From positions 6,187,207-6,251,206 of the forward strand of contig CAJINV010000005.1 in assembly GCA_905178155.1 (NCBI GenBank): DNA of 64,000 bases, written 5' to 3'. Positions 11,301-23,300 of the stretch are shown piece by piece (positions within the stretch are counted from its first letter, which is position 1; every line of letters begins with the position of its first letter). The position numbers were made by a program, and so were the translations under genes. The notes below the pieces were generated by a model. That model worked only from the letters and a program-made list of their open reading frames with translations. It was not told the origin of the DNA and did not search any database. This DNA is from Amoebophrya sp. A120 (taxonomy: Eukaryota > Sar > Dinophyceae > Syndiniales > Amoebophryaceae).

Positions 11301-14300
11301 AACTTTAGACTCTCAACTGTTACACGCATCTGTGATGCAAGAACAGCAAAAGCGAAAGGGACAACGGGAAGTAGATTGCGCGTTTTGCATTACAAATATG
11401 GAACAGATTACTATCATGTTGCTGCTTAACCCTCCGACAGTTTGTCATGCGAAGCACCGTAAAGCAATTTTGCATGACAAATCTATGTAACAGTTGAGAG
11501 TGTAGTAACGTTTGCGCACAACGCCATAGTCAAGTGATTGCACATTTGGTTTTTCTGGCAGCAGCGCTCCTTCTGGTTGCCGCTGCAGTCGTGGTTCGTG
11601 CAGCGCAGGGCGTCCGGATTGGGTTGCAAGTGGTAGTAGTCCTGCCCGGCTACGTCATAGTCACTGCAGGCTATCCAGGAAAAAAGACCTATCTCCAATT
11701 TGTCATGCAAAACATGCATAAAGTCCAGTGTTTGTCATGCCAAAAATGGATGGGGATGGGTGTTCTTTCCTGGATACAGGTCACCCCCGCGCTACACCTC
11801 ATCCGGCAACAGGTCGCTTGTTCGCTACTGACGCAGCGATTTTTGGCACAGGGGTGGTCATCCTGGCGCGGCAGCTGATTCGCGGCGCACACGCCCGTGG
11901 AATGCTTGCACTTCTCCCCGCAACGGGCCAATTTCAGGCCGAGCGGCAGGCCTTCGCCTTTGCACCGCAGCAGCGGATTGCCAACAAGGCTCACGTGGGT
12001 GGGGGCGCACTCCAGCTGGGTGCTTATGAACTGCAAAAGCATCGCACTAGTATGAATCGCATGACAAACTTCCTCAGCATGAGAACTAAAATTTGTAATG
12101 CGGATTTAAGTTGAGAAAGAAATTTGGAATGCATGACTGCGATTACTACGAGTGCGATACTTTTGCACAGGATAGTGCTTGCATCGAACCAATCATTCAA
12201 GCCTAAGTTGTATCAACTGCAAATATGAAGTCTGGGTCTGGATGAGTCCAGATGTCTGTGATGCTGGTTGTGCATGACCGAGAAGGTCTGCCATGCAAGC
12301 GCTAGCATCACAAATTGTGAGAAGCAGAACGCTTCTCAATGCCTATCCCGCAGAACAAATTCCCACTTTCCTTCGGCGACAAGAAGTGCGCAACTTTTGC
12401 TCTCCGTGCACGACAGATTTTTGTGTGATCTAAAACGCGCATCACAAGGTCGCACTCCACTTCCAGACCCAGACGTATTTGCAAAGCATAAGCTGGGATC
12501 TGGGTAGGCCAGTGTACTCGACTCGCGGATTTTCAGCCACGTCCAGCCGTTTCTCAAAGTGAAGCCGTAGGGATCCGCAGGGTCCGCGCAGCCTTCGACG
12601 CAGCAGCGAGACCGCTCGGCCACTGCCGTGCTGGAGGTGTCGCAGGGCTCGCTTTCGCAGCTCAGAGTTGCGGCGTTGCTCCGTTGCAAATACCCATCCC
12701 AAATGCTCCCGCAGGGAACGTGGCTGCACTTTTGGTTGTCTTCGCAGCAGCGGGCTTCGTCATTGGCTAGCGTGCAGACGGCATTCGCGCACGCGGTACT
12801 GGATGCCTGGTCCTTGTGGTGCTTGTATTGCGGACAGACCAGGGAAACAGTGCACACGTCGTTGGACTCGCAACAGGTGCCCTGATCCTGACTCGGCGTG
12901 CAGGTAGCGGCCGCACAATGCTGCTGCGCCGCGTTATCTATCTGGTGGGTGAAGGGTCCACAGGTGAGATTGTCACACGTCTCGTTCTCTTCGCAACACT
13001 CGTCTAGTTGACACTGGCTGCTGGCGCACACAAACGTCGTCGCCTGCACCAAGTGGTGGGTGCCGGGCGGGCAGACGCTGGCCGAACAGTAGTCGTTAAG
13101 ATCGCAGCAACGATCTCGGTGCGCTGTGTTCGTACCGAGATTGCAGCTGTGGGCGCCGCAGGTAAGCATTCCGGTAAGATCGTTCTTTTTATGGTAGTTC
13201 GCCGGACAGTTTCCCGCGTGGCTGCACTTCAAGAAGCAGCACTTGGCGTCGGTGCAAACGCCATGGGTGCAGGAGCGGGTCCCCTGCAACTGATAGCCCA
13301 CGCCACATGTGATGCCCTGGTCCGCATCGTTGCATTTGTGATCGCCTTCGCAACAAATGTCCTGGTTCTCCTCGCTGCTACTGCAACTCGCGGTCTTGCA
13401 AACTGTACTGCCCGCCTGTGGGATCAGGTGCGTGCCAGCATCGCACGTCAGCGTGTCACACTTCGCATTCTGCAGGCAGCACTCGCTTATGGTGCAGACC
13501 TTTGCCGCGCACGTCGTGGCACTTTTGGCAGGGTCAAAGTGGTGCGTGTCCGCGGGGCAGACGCCAGGGTCGCAAGTTGGATTTGCGTTGCAACACTGAC
13601 CCCGCTGCGCGACGGAATTCTGCAGATCGCACTGGTACGCCCCGCAGTTAATCGTGTCTGGGTTGTCTTTTTGGTGGTATCCTGCCGGGTATCAAATGCA
13701 AATTTGTCTGGGTCTGGAAAAGTGCAACGTTTGTCATGCACGTTTTGCATGACGCATGAGGTCTGTGATGCATGCCCTGGCATCACAGATTCTGTGAGAT
13801 CTTTGCCATGCCTTCTCCGCATGAGAAACTGCCTCTCGGCTTGCTCAAAAGTGGACAGCGTTATTGGTAATCACGCAACACAGGTTTTTGCATGATTCAG
13901 ATTTAGCATGACAAACTGTACTCTACCAGACCCAGACATATTTGCAATGCATACCGGGCAAGCGCCCGCCGCGCTGCACTTTTCCCGGCAGCACAGTGCC
14001 TATCCTGTGCAAAAGTATCGTGCTCGTAGTAATCGCAGTCATGCATTACAAACATCCATCCCAAGGCAAAACAACATGACATCGGTGATCTACGGGCAGC
14101 ATGACAAATTCCCTTTGTCATGCTCAGCTAATTTGTATTGCAATTTTTACTAAGTGCGATGCTTTTGCAATTCGTAGTGCCTCCGACGGATCAGCATGCT
14201 GATCCGAATCTTGACGCTGATAAAAGTTACTGTCGCAAGCGACGCCCTTCGTCGCGTCGTCGCACCTGTGGTCGCTTTCGCAGCACTTCTCTCTCTCCTT

Positions 14301-17300
14301 GCTAAGATCGCCATTGCACTCTTTGCTCCGGCACCGAATGGTCGCCGCATCATCCTTTAAGTGGGTTGCGGGACCACAGCTGGTAGAACTATCTGCAGAA
14401 GGCGGACTACTAAAAAAGCTGCAAGTTTTGGTGCAACACATACCTTTATCCCCAGCTTTGCACCTGGAACCTGCGCACTGCGCCCCATCGTTCCGGCCGA
14501 TTTTGCCAGGGTCGCAAAGGGTTATAAACTCGCACCTTTCTTTGCATTTCTGCTCCCCGTATGGCGTACCAGCACCGTCGTGCAGCTGTAAAGCCTCGCC
14601 CGATCCGGTGCACCTTACATGCACCTTTATGGCGTTCTCAAACGTTACATTCTCAACTGTTACATGATTTGTAATGCAAAACGAGCATCAACATTCACAA
14701 GGTGAAGCTACTTCGCATGACAAATTTTGGAAAGGCTAAACAGCACCTAAATCTGTGCGGAATTTGTGATGCTACAGATGCAACCTCCCTGCTTTGACTT
14801 TTGCCATTCTTGCATCACAAATCCATGTAACATTTGAGAATGTAACAGTTGAGAACGCCATAACCTTCCCGTTCGGATTGGTGTTGTGCGTCGCCGAGGC
14901 GCAGGTTACCGGTGGCGATCCGGTGTACACGTTATAAGCGCTGTACTGGTTGCCGGGGTAAGCAGCTACCGGATCCGTCCGCACGATAAGCCAACCGCCC
15001 GCCGGCGGCACAAACCCGTAGGCGCCCGAGGCGGTCGTCGGATCTGTGCAACCTTCGACGCAGCAGTTTGCTCTCTCCTCGTCCGTCGTCGCGCACGCGC
15101 CTTGGAGTGTGGGGCTGGACTTGCAGGTCAGAGAATCGGCATTGCTGCGATTCATCCACCCAGACCACACTCCGCTGCAGTCCAGCGTGTCTCCTGTGCA
15201 AAAGCATCGTACTCGTACTAATTGCGTGTATGCATTACAAATCTTTTTCTTAAGGCAAATCCGCATGACAAATTTAACTTGTAATGCTGGCCCAATTTGT
15301 AATGCAATTTATACTAGTACGATACTTTTGCAGTTCATAGCGTAGAGCACTTCGCATTCGCTTCGCAGCAGGTACTCTGGTCGCCGCTTGTTCCGCAACT
15401 CTCATTATCCTGTGCAAAAGAAGTATCGCACTCGTATTGCAGTCATGCATTACAAATTTTTTTCTGAAAGCAAATCCGCATTACAAATTTCATTTATCAT
15501 TTCTCATCATGCTGAGGAAATTTGTCATGCATTCATACGAATACGATACTTTTGCAATTCGTACTCATTCTCGCAGAACAAGGTCGCCGCATCGTCCTTG
15601 TGATGCGTCCCGGTGCTGCAGGTCAGGGAATCGCAGCTCGCACTCGCTTCGCAACAGGTACTCTGGTCGCCGTCTCCGCAACTCTCAGTCTCGCAGAACG
15701 AGGTCGACGCGTTGTCCTTGTGGTGAGTCCCGGCGTTGCACGTCAAGGAATCGCAGCTCGCACTCGCTTCGCAGCAGGTAACCTGGTCGCCGCTTGTTCC
15801 GCAACTCTCAGTCTCGCAGAACAAGTTTGCCGCATTGTCCTTGCGATGAGTCCCGGCGTCGCAGGTCAGGGTATTGCAGCTCGCACTTTCGTTGCAGCAC
15901 AAGTCGAGGTCTCGGGAATCGCTGCACGCGTTCGCCCAGCAGTGAGCGCTGGCCTGCCCCGTGTTGTAATGCCATCCGGCGCTGTCACATACGCCGTGGT
16001 ATATGTTGCCATGATAGCAATCCGGAGTTTCTTGGCAACACCTCGCTTTGTCGCTGCTATGATCACAGTTCTGATTCGTGCAGACGGTATTTGCCGCGTA
16101 TCCTGTGTAAAAACGTCCCCACCCCAGAGTTGTCATGCAAATCTTTTTTTTTTGATTAGGCCCCATTTTCATGTAGTTTCAGTTTCAGGTGCGCTTTCCG
16201 CTCGTGATTCGGCGGGGGTTAAGCCGTGTAACGAGTTCATCATTTTTTTAAGCTAGGAGCCGGCGCGCGTTACTTAACGTGTGAAATCTGATCTCACGAA
16301 CACCGGCCGGCGACCAAGCAGAACCGGGCCGACACAATATTTCACACAGTTAAGCAGATGGCGCGGGTATCTGAGTGCTGTTTTTTTTTGTACCAAATTT
16401 AAACTTGTCGCCTGCCCCAGCAACTTGCTCTCGCTTCGCAGCCGTTCTCTCCCTCCGCCCCACACGCCTATCCCACTTGGCCAAGTCCTCTTCGTCCTCC
16501 TGTAGCTCGAACGGTACGCGCGGCTCCCCTCATTGGCACTTGTCTTGAGCCCCTGGCCGTTTGTCTTGATTCCCTTGCCGTGTCCTCGCTAGCAGGCCGC
16601 GCCTCTTCCCCCGCTTTGCCGCGTTGTCTCCGATTCCGCGTTCGTTGCTCATGATGTTTTCTTTTTATCTCAGCCCAGCAATACTATACCCAACTGCGAC
16701 CCCTTCTATGTATCAAAGTAGTTCCAGTTTTCTACCTTACCAGCGCGGCTGCTTCGTCTTCACTTAAGTTTATCAATCAGTCTAGTCTTTTGTACTTGCA
16801 TTCACCTACATACTTCCTTATCCTAAATTACGCCCCCGCCAGCCACTTGCTGGAAAAAAAAAAGAACCGCGACACGGATTGCCTGGATGTTTTGGAAAAA
16901 GCACAGCCGGTGGGGGGGGACCACAGGAGTCACCCCCCCGCTAGCTGCGCGGCTGTTGAAGTATCTGCTTCTACTTTTTACATGCTTGTCTACGATTTTA
17001 TGTCTCACGTCGTTACTTGTTCATATAGTGCTTTCTTTCTTAAACGACGAAGCGCTTTCTTTCTTTCTTCACAACTTTTTCCACCAAGATCGCCATCATT
17101 AAGCTGCTTCGCATGACAAATCTCCGAAGGGGCTAAACAGCATGTAAATCTGTGCCAAATCTGTAATGCAAAAGGCGCAAGCTTCCCCCATTCACTTTTG
17201 CTGTTCTTGCAAATCTGCATGCTGAAAATGTTTCTCATGCGGAGCCCCATGAGAAGCATTCTATAGTCGTGCTTTGCAATTTGTCATGCTCTAATCAGCA

Positions 17301-20300
17301 TGGTGAGCTAGATTTGTGATGCTGCTGAGCTAGCTCAAACAGCACTACACAACTACGAATCCAAATTTGTCATGCAAAACAGCCAAAACTTGTGGATTTG
17401 TCTAGCCGATTCCACCCCATGATCTTGACTATGGTGTGGGGACATTTTTACTGAGGATACCGCGGTGCCCTTATTCCTCCACCCGCGGCCCCACTCGTTG
17501 CTGCATATGGAAGTGTCAGGTTTGAAATCGACAAAGTTGAAATAATTTCTCATGCAAAAACTGCAAGGCTTGAAGTGCCTGCCTTGCCGGGATGGCAAGT
17601 GAGGCCGACTGTCAGCCTGTTTACCGTTTCAAATAGAGCTGCTGCAGGAGCATGACAAAAGCAGTCGTCTGTACCCAAACAGCATGACAAATTGGATTCA
17701 GGTGCTCGGAAAATTTGTCATGCATCGCTTGGGAATTGGGCTTCCAACTAGTATCAATTTTATGCATTGCAAGTTATTTCAACTTTGACGATTTCAATCC
17801 TGACGCTTCCATACTGCACCCGTCCGGGTTACTGCCCCCCTTGTCGTGAATGAATTTGCATTTCGGATTCGGGTCGCAGCACCGGTCGCGGTCCTTGTTT
17901 GTGTCGCACTTCCCGGTGAGGCAATGGCAGGTCGCCCCACCATTCTTTCGGTGGTAGAAGGTGGGGCACGTCCCGTATTCGCCCGCCGGATCCTGAACGT
18001 CTTGCCAGAATATAGAGGGCAAATGAGTGATCTTAGGGAGTGCTCCTATCCGTAAGAAAAATCGCAGTCCGTCATGCGGATTTGCTATTACCTCCTGATA
18101 GATTTGTCATGTGAAAAGCACACCAAAAGCCACTCCATTCCATGCGGTCTGGTGTGATTTTTGGTGGGCGTTTTCGTTCGTTCGTGTGGATCGGCTCTGC
18201 CGACCGAGTGACCCATCGCCTCACATACAAATAACCGACATAGGCGAACCCCGTTGCGGGACATACAAATTGGCCGTACGGAACGAAGGGCCCTAAGCGC
18301 TACATACATAGTTCACCCTAGCGCCTACCACTTCGGTCGGGACTGAGTCAGCCTGGTCCTGGGGGTTCACAGCGCACTAGCCCTCTGCTAGCATAAACAG
18401 ACTGGGTTCTGCAAACTGATCTAACTTCTCATAACAGTAAGGCCATCACAGAGGTACGCTGAAACGGGATCGGGGCGCTCCGTACGGAAGGGGGCCTTTC
18501 GACGCGGCGCACACTCTCCTGTAGAGGTTTACGCGGAACACGGATGGGCCGCGCACGCAACTCAGTCGAGGAGGACACGCGCTCCCTCAATAGCAGAGGT
18601 GGTAGTCACTCACGGCGGCTGGCCTGTCTGAAAACGGTAATCCTTCCCCACCTCCCATCTTCCCGGTTCGTCAATGACTCTGGCAAGCCATGTTACTTAG
18701 ACTCCCCGCGCATGCATATATGGGACGGCTGGGGGGTTTTGCAAAGAGCTCTCGCCGCCCCTGATCTACTATAAAAGAAAAAGCCCCATGACTTCGGCGG
18801 AGCTGTTTAACTATTAGCTAGCTGATGGCCTCCTGTTTCATAATAGTCTTCCCTTTCTCCTCCTTTCCCCTTTCTCAATTTAACTCGCCTCCTTTCCCCC
18901 GCCTCACTCGCCTTCCAATTTCACTCGCCTTCCCATTTAACATGCTTCAATCTCCCTCCTCAATTTAACTCGCCCGCCAATTTAACGCGCGGAGCTGGCT
19001 GCTTTGTTTCGGCTTGTGGTGCAAAATCTTCGCTGTTGCTCTTCTCGGCTCCCCGACCTCTGCGCTGCGCCTTGTTTAGTCACCCTTTTTTTTTGGGCGT
19101 TTTGCAACACAAAAAGGGCTCTCCAGGCGAATCCGCATGACAGGCTGTCTTTTTTCTTCGGACTAGGAGCAGCCAGGAAGATCACTCATTTCCCATCCAT
19201 ACAGAAGCATCGCGCGTTCCCGTTGCACTTGTCCTGGCACCGCGATAAACTGCTGCATATGGCGTTCTCAACTGTTACATTCTGAACTGTTACATGATTT
19301 CTCATGCAAAATGGCAATCAGAATCGACATGAACATGATCAAGCTGCTTCGCATGGCAAATTCTCGAAGAGCCGAACAGGCTGAGAATCCGTGCCAAATC
19401 TGTCATGCGCGACGCGTTAGGTCCCCTCTTTTACTGTTGCCGTTCTTGCATGACAAATCCTGGAAAAACAGTTGAGGATGTAACAGTTGAGAACGCCATA
19501 CTGCACCCACCCGACGTATGGTCGTCCGGATCCTGGATCAGTGCGGATCCTGTGCAAAAGTAGTGTCGTACTCGTATTGCAATCATACATTACAAATTTT
19601 TTTCTTGAGGTAAATCAGCATTACAAATTTAATTTCTCACGCTGAGGAAATTATTTGTCATGCATGTATACGAGTCTACGATGCTTTTGCATTGCATAGC
19701 GCGGCGCAGAAAGCGATATCCGCTAGGAGCGCCCGGTCGGTATTGACATTAAAGTCCCTGATATCGTACGAAAGAATTGTTTCACTGTAGGGACAATTTT
19801 GCGGGTTTTGCATAACAAGTTTTCTCCAGCACATGACAGAGAAAGTCAAAATTTGCGGCCATGCGAGGTTCCTATACGGAAAGCACAGCTAAAAAGTCAA
19901 CGGCTTGCATGTGTAGCAAGACAATGGCAAACCCTTCTGGTTCATCTGGGATGCAATTTCTGCATTACAAGTTTACAGTGAAACAGGTTTTTCCTGCGAT
20001 ACGTGAAGAGGTCGTTCGCGAGACAGCCCGTTGTCGGTGGGATGTTTCTATCCTGTGCAAAAGTATCGTATTCGTAAGTCCTGCATTACAAGTTTTTTTC
20101 TCAAGGTAAGTCCGCATTTTATTTATCACGCTGAGGAAATTTGCAATGCATTTATACGAGTACGATACTTTTGCACTGCATAGTTTCCCGTGTTCGACTT
20201 CTTGACAAGCGAAAAGTGCTGCGAAGGAAGCAATGTTATCCTGTGCAAAAGTATCGTATTCGTATAAATGCATTACAAATTTCCTCAGCATGAGAAATAA

Positions 20301-23300
20301 CATTTGTCATGTGGATTTAGCTTAGAAAAAAAATTTGTGATGCATGACTGCAGTTACTACGAGTACGATACTTTTGCACAGGATAAGTGTGTCGCGCTGG
20401 CAATTTATCGGCTTGCTGGCGTCGTTTGCGTGCCACGTGAATTATGAACTGCAAAAGTATCGTACTCGTAGTATTGCAATACAAATTAGCTCAGCATGAC
20501 AAATGGAATTTCTCATGCTGATTTAGCTTGAAAAAGAAATTTGTCTTGCATGACTGCGATTAGTACGAGTACGATACTTTTGCAGAGGATATGAATCCAT
20601 CTTTGGCAACGACCCAGTTCAGAATATCGCCGATTATCAACTGTAAAAATCCCTGGATGTCTGGAAAAATCCAACTTGTCATGCTGATTTTGGATTCTAG
20701 AAAAATCTGTATTGCACGAGCAGCAAAGAGAGTCCAAGTTTTGCTACACGGAAAGAGCATTTGTCATGCGGTATAGGCATCAGGAAGCCCTCACCAAATC
20801 TGTGATGCTAGGGCATGCATCACAGACATCAGATGTCATGCAAAATGTGCATGACAAACCTGGCAATCTTCCAGACCCAGACATTTTTACATTTGATACC
20901 GATTCCGTAGCCAAACATATGGATTGCAAATATGTCTGGGTCTGGAAGATCGCCAGATTTGTCGCGCAGGTTTTCCATGACCCATGAGGTCTGGATGTAG
21001 GACATAGCATGACAGATTCTGCGGGACCTTTCTGATGCCTATCCTGCAGGAGAAACTGCCTCTCAATTAGGTCAAGAGTGCACAACTGTTGGCAATCATG
21101 CAACACAGTTTTTTTATTTTGCCTGATTCAGATTTAGCATGACAAGTTGCAATCATCCAGGTGGCCCAGACGTATTTGCATGTGATAGAACACGGGACAG
21201 AACTCAAAAAGGTGCGGACAGGACGTGTATGGGTTATTGTCGCACGCTATCAGGTGCAAAAGTGTCTGTGTCTGGAAACTTGTTATGCAAATCTACAAAT
21301 TGTGGGCGCACTGCAATACGCAGCCCAGCATGGCACGTTTTTGCGCTGCTCTGTGTTTCGTTTTTCGAATGACAAACTGCGTTTTTGCATGACAGGCAAG
21401 AGGCCCTGTTCCTGCTCATGCATCACAGATTTCTATACATAAGACTCATACCAGACAACATTGATGACAAACTTGCATTCTTCCAGACCCAGACATACTT
21501 ATTTGCATTTCATACACGCTTCGTTGCACTGATAGTCGTAACAGTTTTTGTATCGGAAGGAAAAATCCCCCCTCCCCATATCAAAACGAAATTTCTCATG
21601 CCGGATTTGTGTACACCAATCAGCTTTGTATTGCAGGAAGGTATTGCGGCCAGATCCCCATGCTGTGTAGGAGCGTATCGGTCTAGTTGTTCAGCATGGC
21701 AAACGGCTGCCCTTTAGGCTTAACAGCATGACAAATCGCTTCCATAATGGGGGCGAAGCTTTTGCCCTTGTCTTCTTGCAAGACAAATGTGATTTGTGAC
21801 CTCAAATCAGCAACACAAATTTTCGGAAACATGCCTTTTCGATATGGGGAGGGGGGATTTTTCCTCACAATATTTTGCCGTCCTCCGGCAAGCCTGTGCC
21901 CGCGTAGCCCCCGTCGCACACAACGCCGATATCAAATGTAAAAGTGTCTGGGTCTGGAAGAATGCAACTTGTCATGCTAAATCTGAAGCATGCAAAAATC
22001 TGTGTTGCATGATTACCAAAAGTCGCCCAGTTTTGACCAAGTCGGGAGGCAGTTTCTCATGCAGGATAGGCATGAGAAAGATCGCACAGAATCTGTCATG
22101 CTAGGTCCTGCATTCCAGACCTCATGGGTCATGGAAAAGCTGCATGACAAATCGCGCATTCTTCCAGACCCAGACATTTTTGCATTTGATAGCCGAACCC
22201 GCTGGCCGATTCGGACGGGGCGTCCGCCCGACGCCCACACTCCGAGTTGGCGAGAGTATGGCGCTCTCAAATGTTACGTTCTCAGCTGTTGCATGATTTG
22301 CCATGCAAAATGAGCATCAACGTCCAGGTCCACACGATAAAGCTACTTCGCATGACAAATTTTGGGAGGGCTAGGCTACTTCAACAGCATGGGAATCTGT
22401 GCCAAATTTGTAAGAGTGGGGTAACAAACCTCCCACCAGAAGTTGCAGGCCAACTTCCCATCCACCCGGCCGGGTGGATGGGAAGTTGGCTTGATTGGCC
22501 TGTCCGCGTCGCCCGCCCACCCCTCGCTCGCCCCTTCGCTACGACCAGGCGAAACTCGACCACCCTCGACAGCCGCAGTGTGCTGCCGTCTGTCCCCCCA
22601 TGGTTGTTCTTACGGGGCCCCGTATTTGGACAGAGACAGAAGCGGGCGGTCTACTCCAATAACGAACCCGCTGGATGCCCATCGGCTTCTTCAGAGATAG
22701 AGGCGCCGCGTCTTCTACAGTGGTAGGCTGCGACTTTGCGCAAACTCGCAACCACCCACCCAAGCCGGTGGCTTAGCTCGCAACCCGATGACGTTACGCT
22801 TCTGGGAGATCCGTTTAGTGTCAATCTCACTTCAAGTGAGATTGACTAAGGCAAACTAAACAAAATTTAACAATGTTAAATTTTGTTTAGTTTCTTAGTC
22901 GGCGAGATCGATCGTGGTAAGGCAAACGCCGCCACGAAACGCGCCCGCCCCGCCGAATGGCGGGCGAGAAATCTGCAAGCATGCAGAAGATAGCAAGCGC
23001 TGACGCTCGAAGAGCGTGCGCTACGTTGCTCGACCGCGGCACCCGCCCGCCCTTGTCTCGGTCGCCTGGGTATGACAGGCGCGCAGATCCTAGCTGCCAG
23101 ACATATGACGTTTCGCAACTGCTCGAACTCGCCAACGCATGCGCCGTCGTTGCGCGCCGTTGTTGTGGCGCCCTCGTGCGGCACTGAATGCGGTTGGTGT
23201 CGGTTTCACCTCAGCCCCTTGTGTGGTGTTGGCTGTGACCCCGCCTGCGGGGAAAATCAGCACTCGCTCCTCGCGGACCTCCACCTCCCTCACACGCGCG

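Larger units (their letters stand above)
7206..11671 (-). repeat. Long protein repeats in the giant gene (about 160 residues each)
   Basis: Exons here encode several diverged copies of a unit with recurring landmarks: CCVxGC, YGFVA, WLxV, ALAYP, a CRExCKTDPxASCG segment, CADNHC, CCVHRCTLPGD, NGKDWExDLL, then GCxERCTKF, DWC and LTCxGQxC. The longest uninterrupted exon (8186-9709) holds about three sub-units. Cys number and spacing are conserved while loops vary, as expected of a repeated disulfide module. I do not recognise a named domain. Confidence 0.65.
12491..16098 (-). repeat. Short Cys repeats (about 35-45 residues) in the giant gene
   Basis: Exons 12491-13689 and 15340-16098 encode tandem units of the form C-D-x-L-T-C-x-A-G-T-H-x-K-D-N-A, about 8 residues, C-x-x-x-x-C, then D-x-x-x-CC-E. 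The three units nearest 15.6-15.9 kb are almost identical in DNA as well as protein (CEASASCDSLTC), so they duplicated recently. Confidence 0.7.

Noticed and set aside
13008-13895. 295-codon plus-strand frame, and similarly 15522-16256
   Set aside because: Antisense shadows of Cys-rich exons of the giant gene; the minus frame has the conserved repeat pattern.
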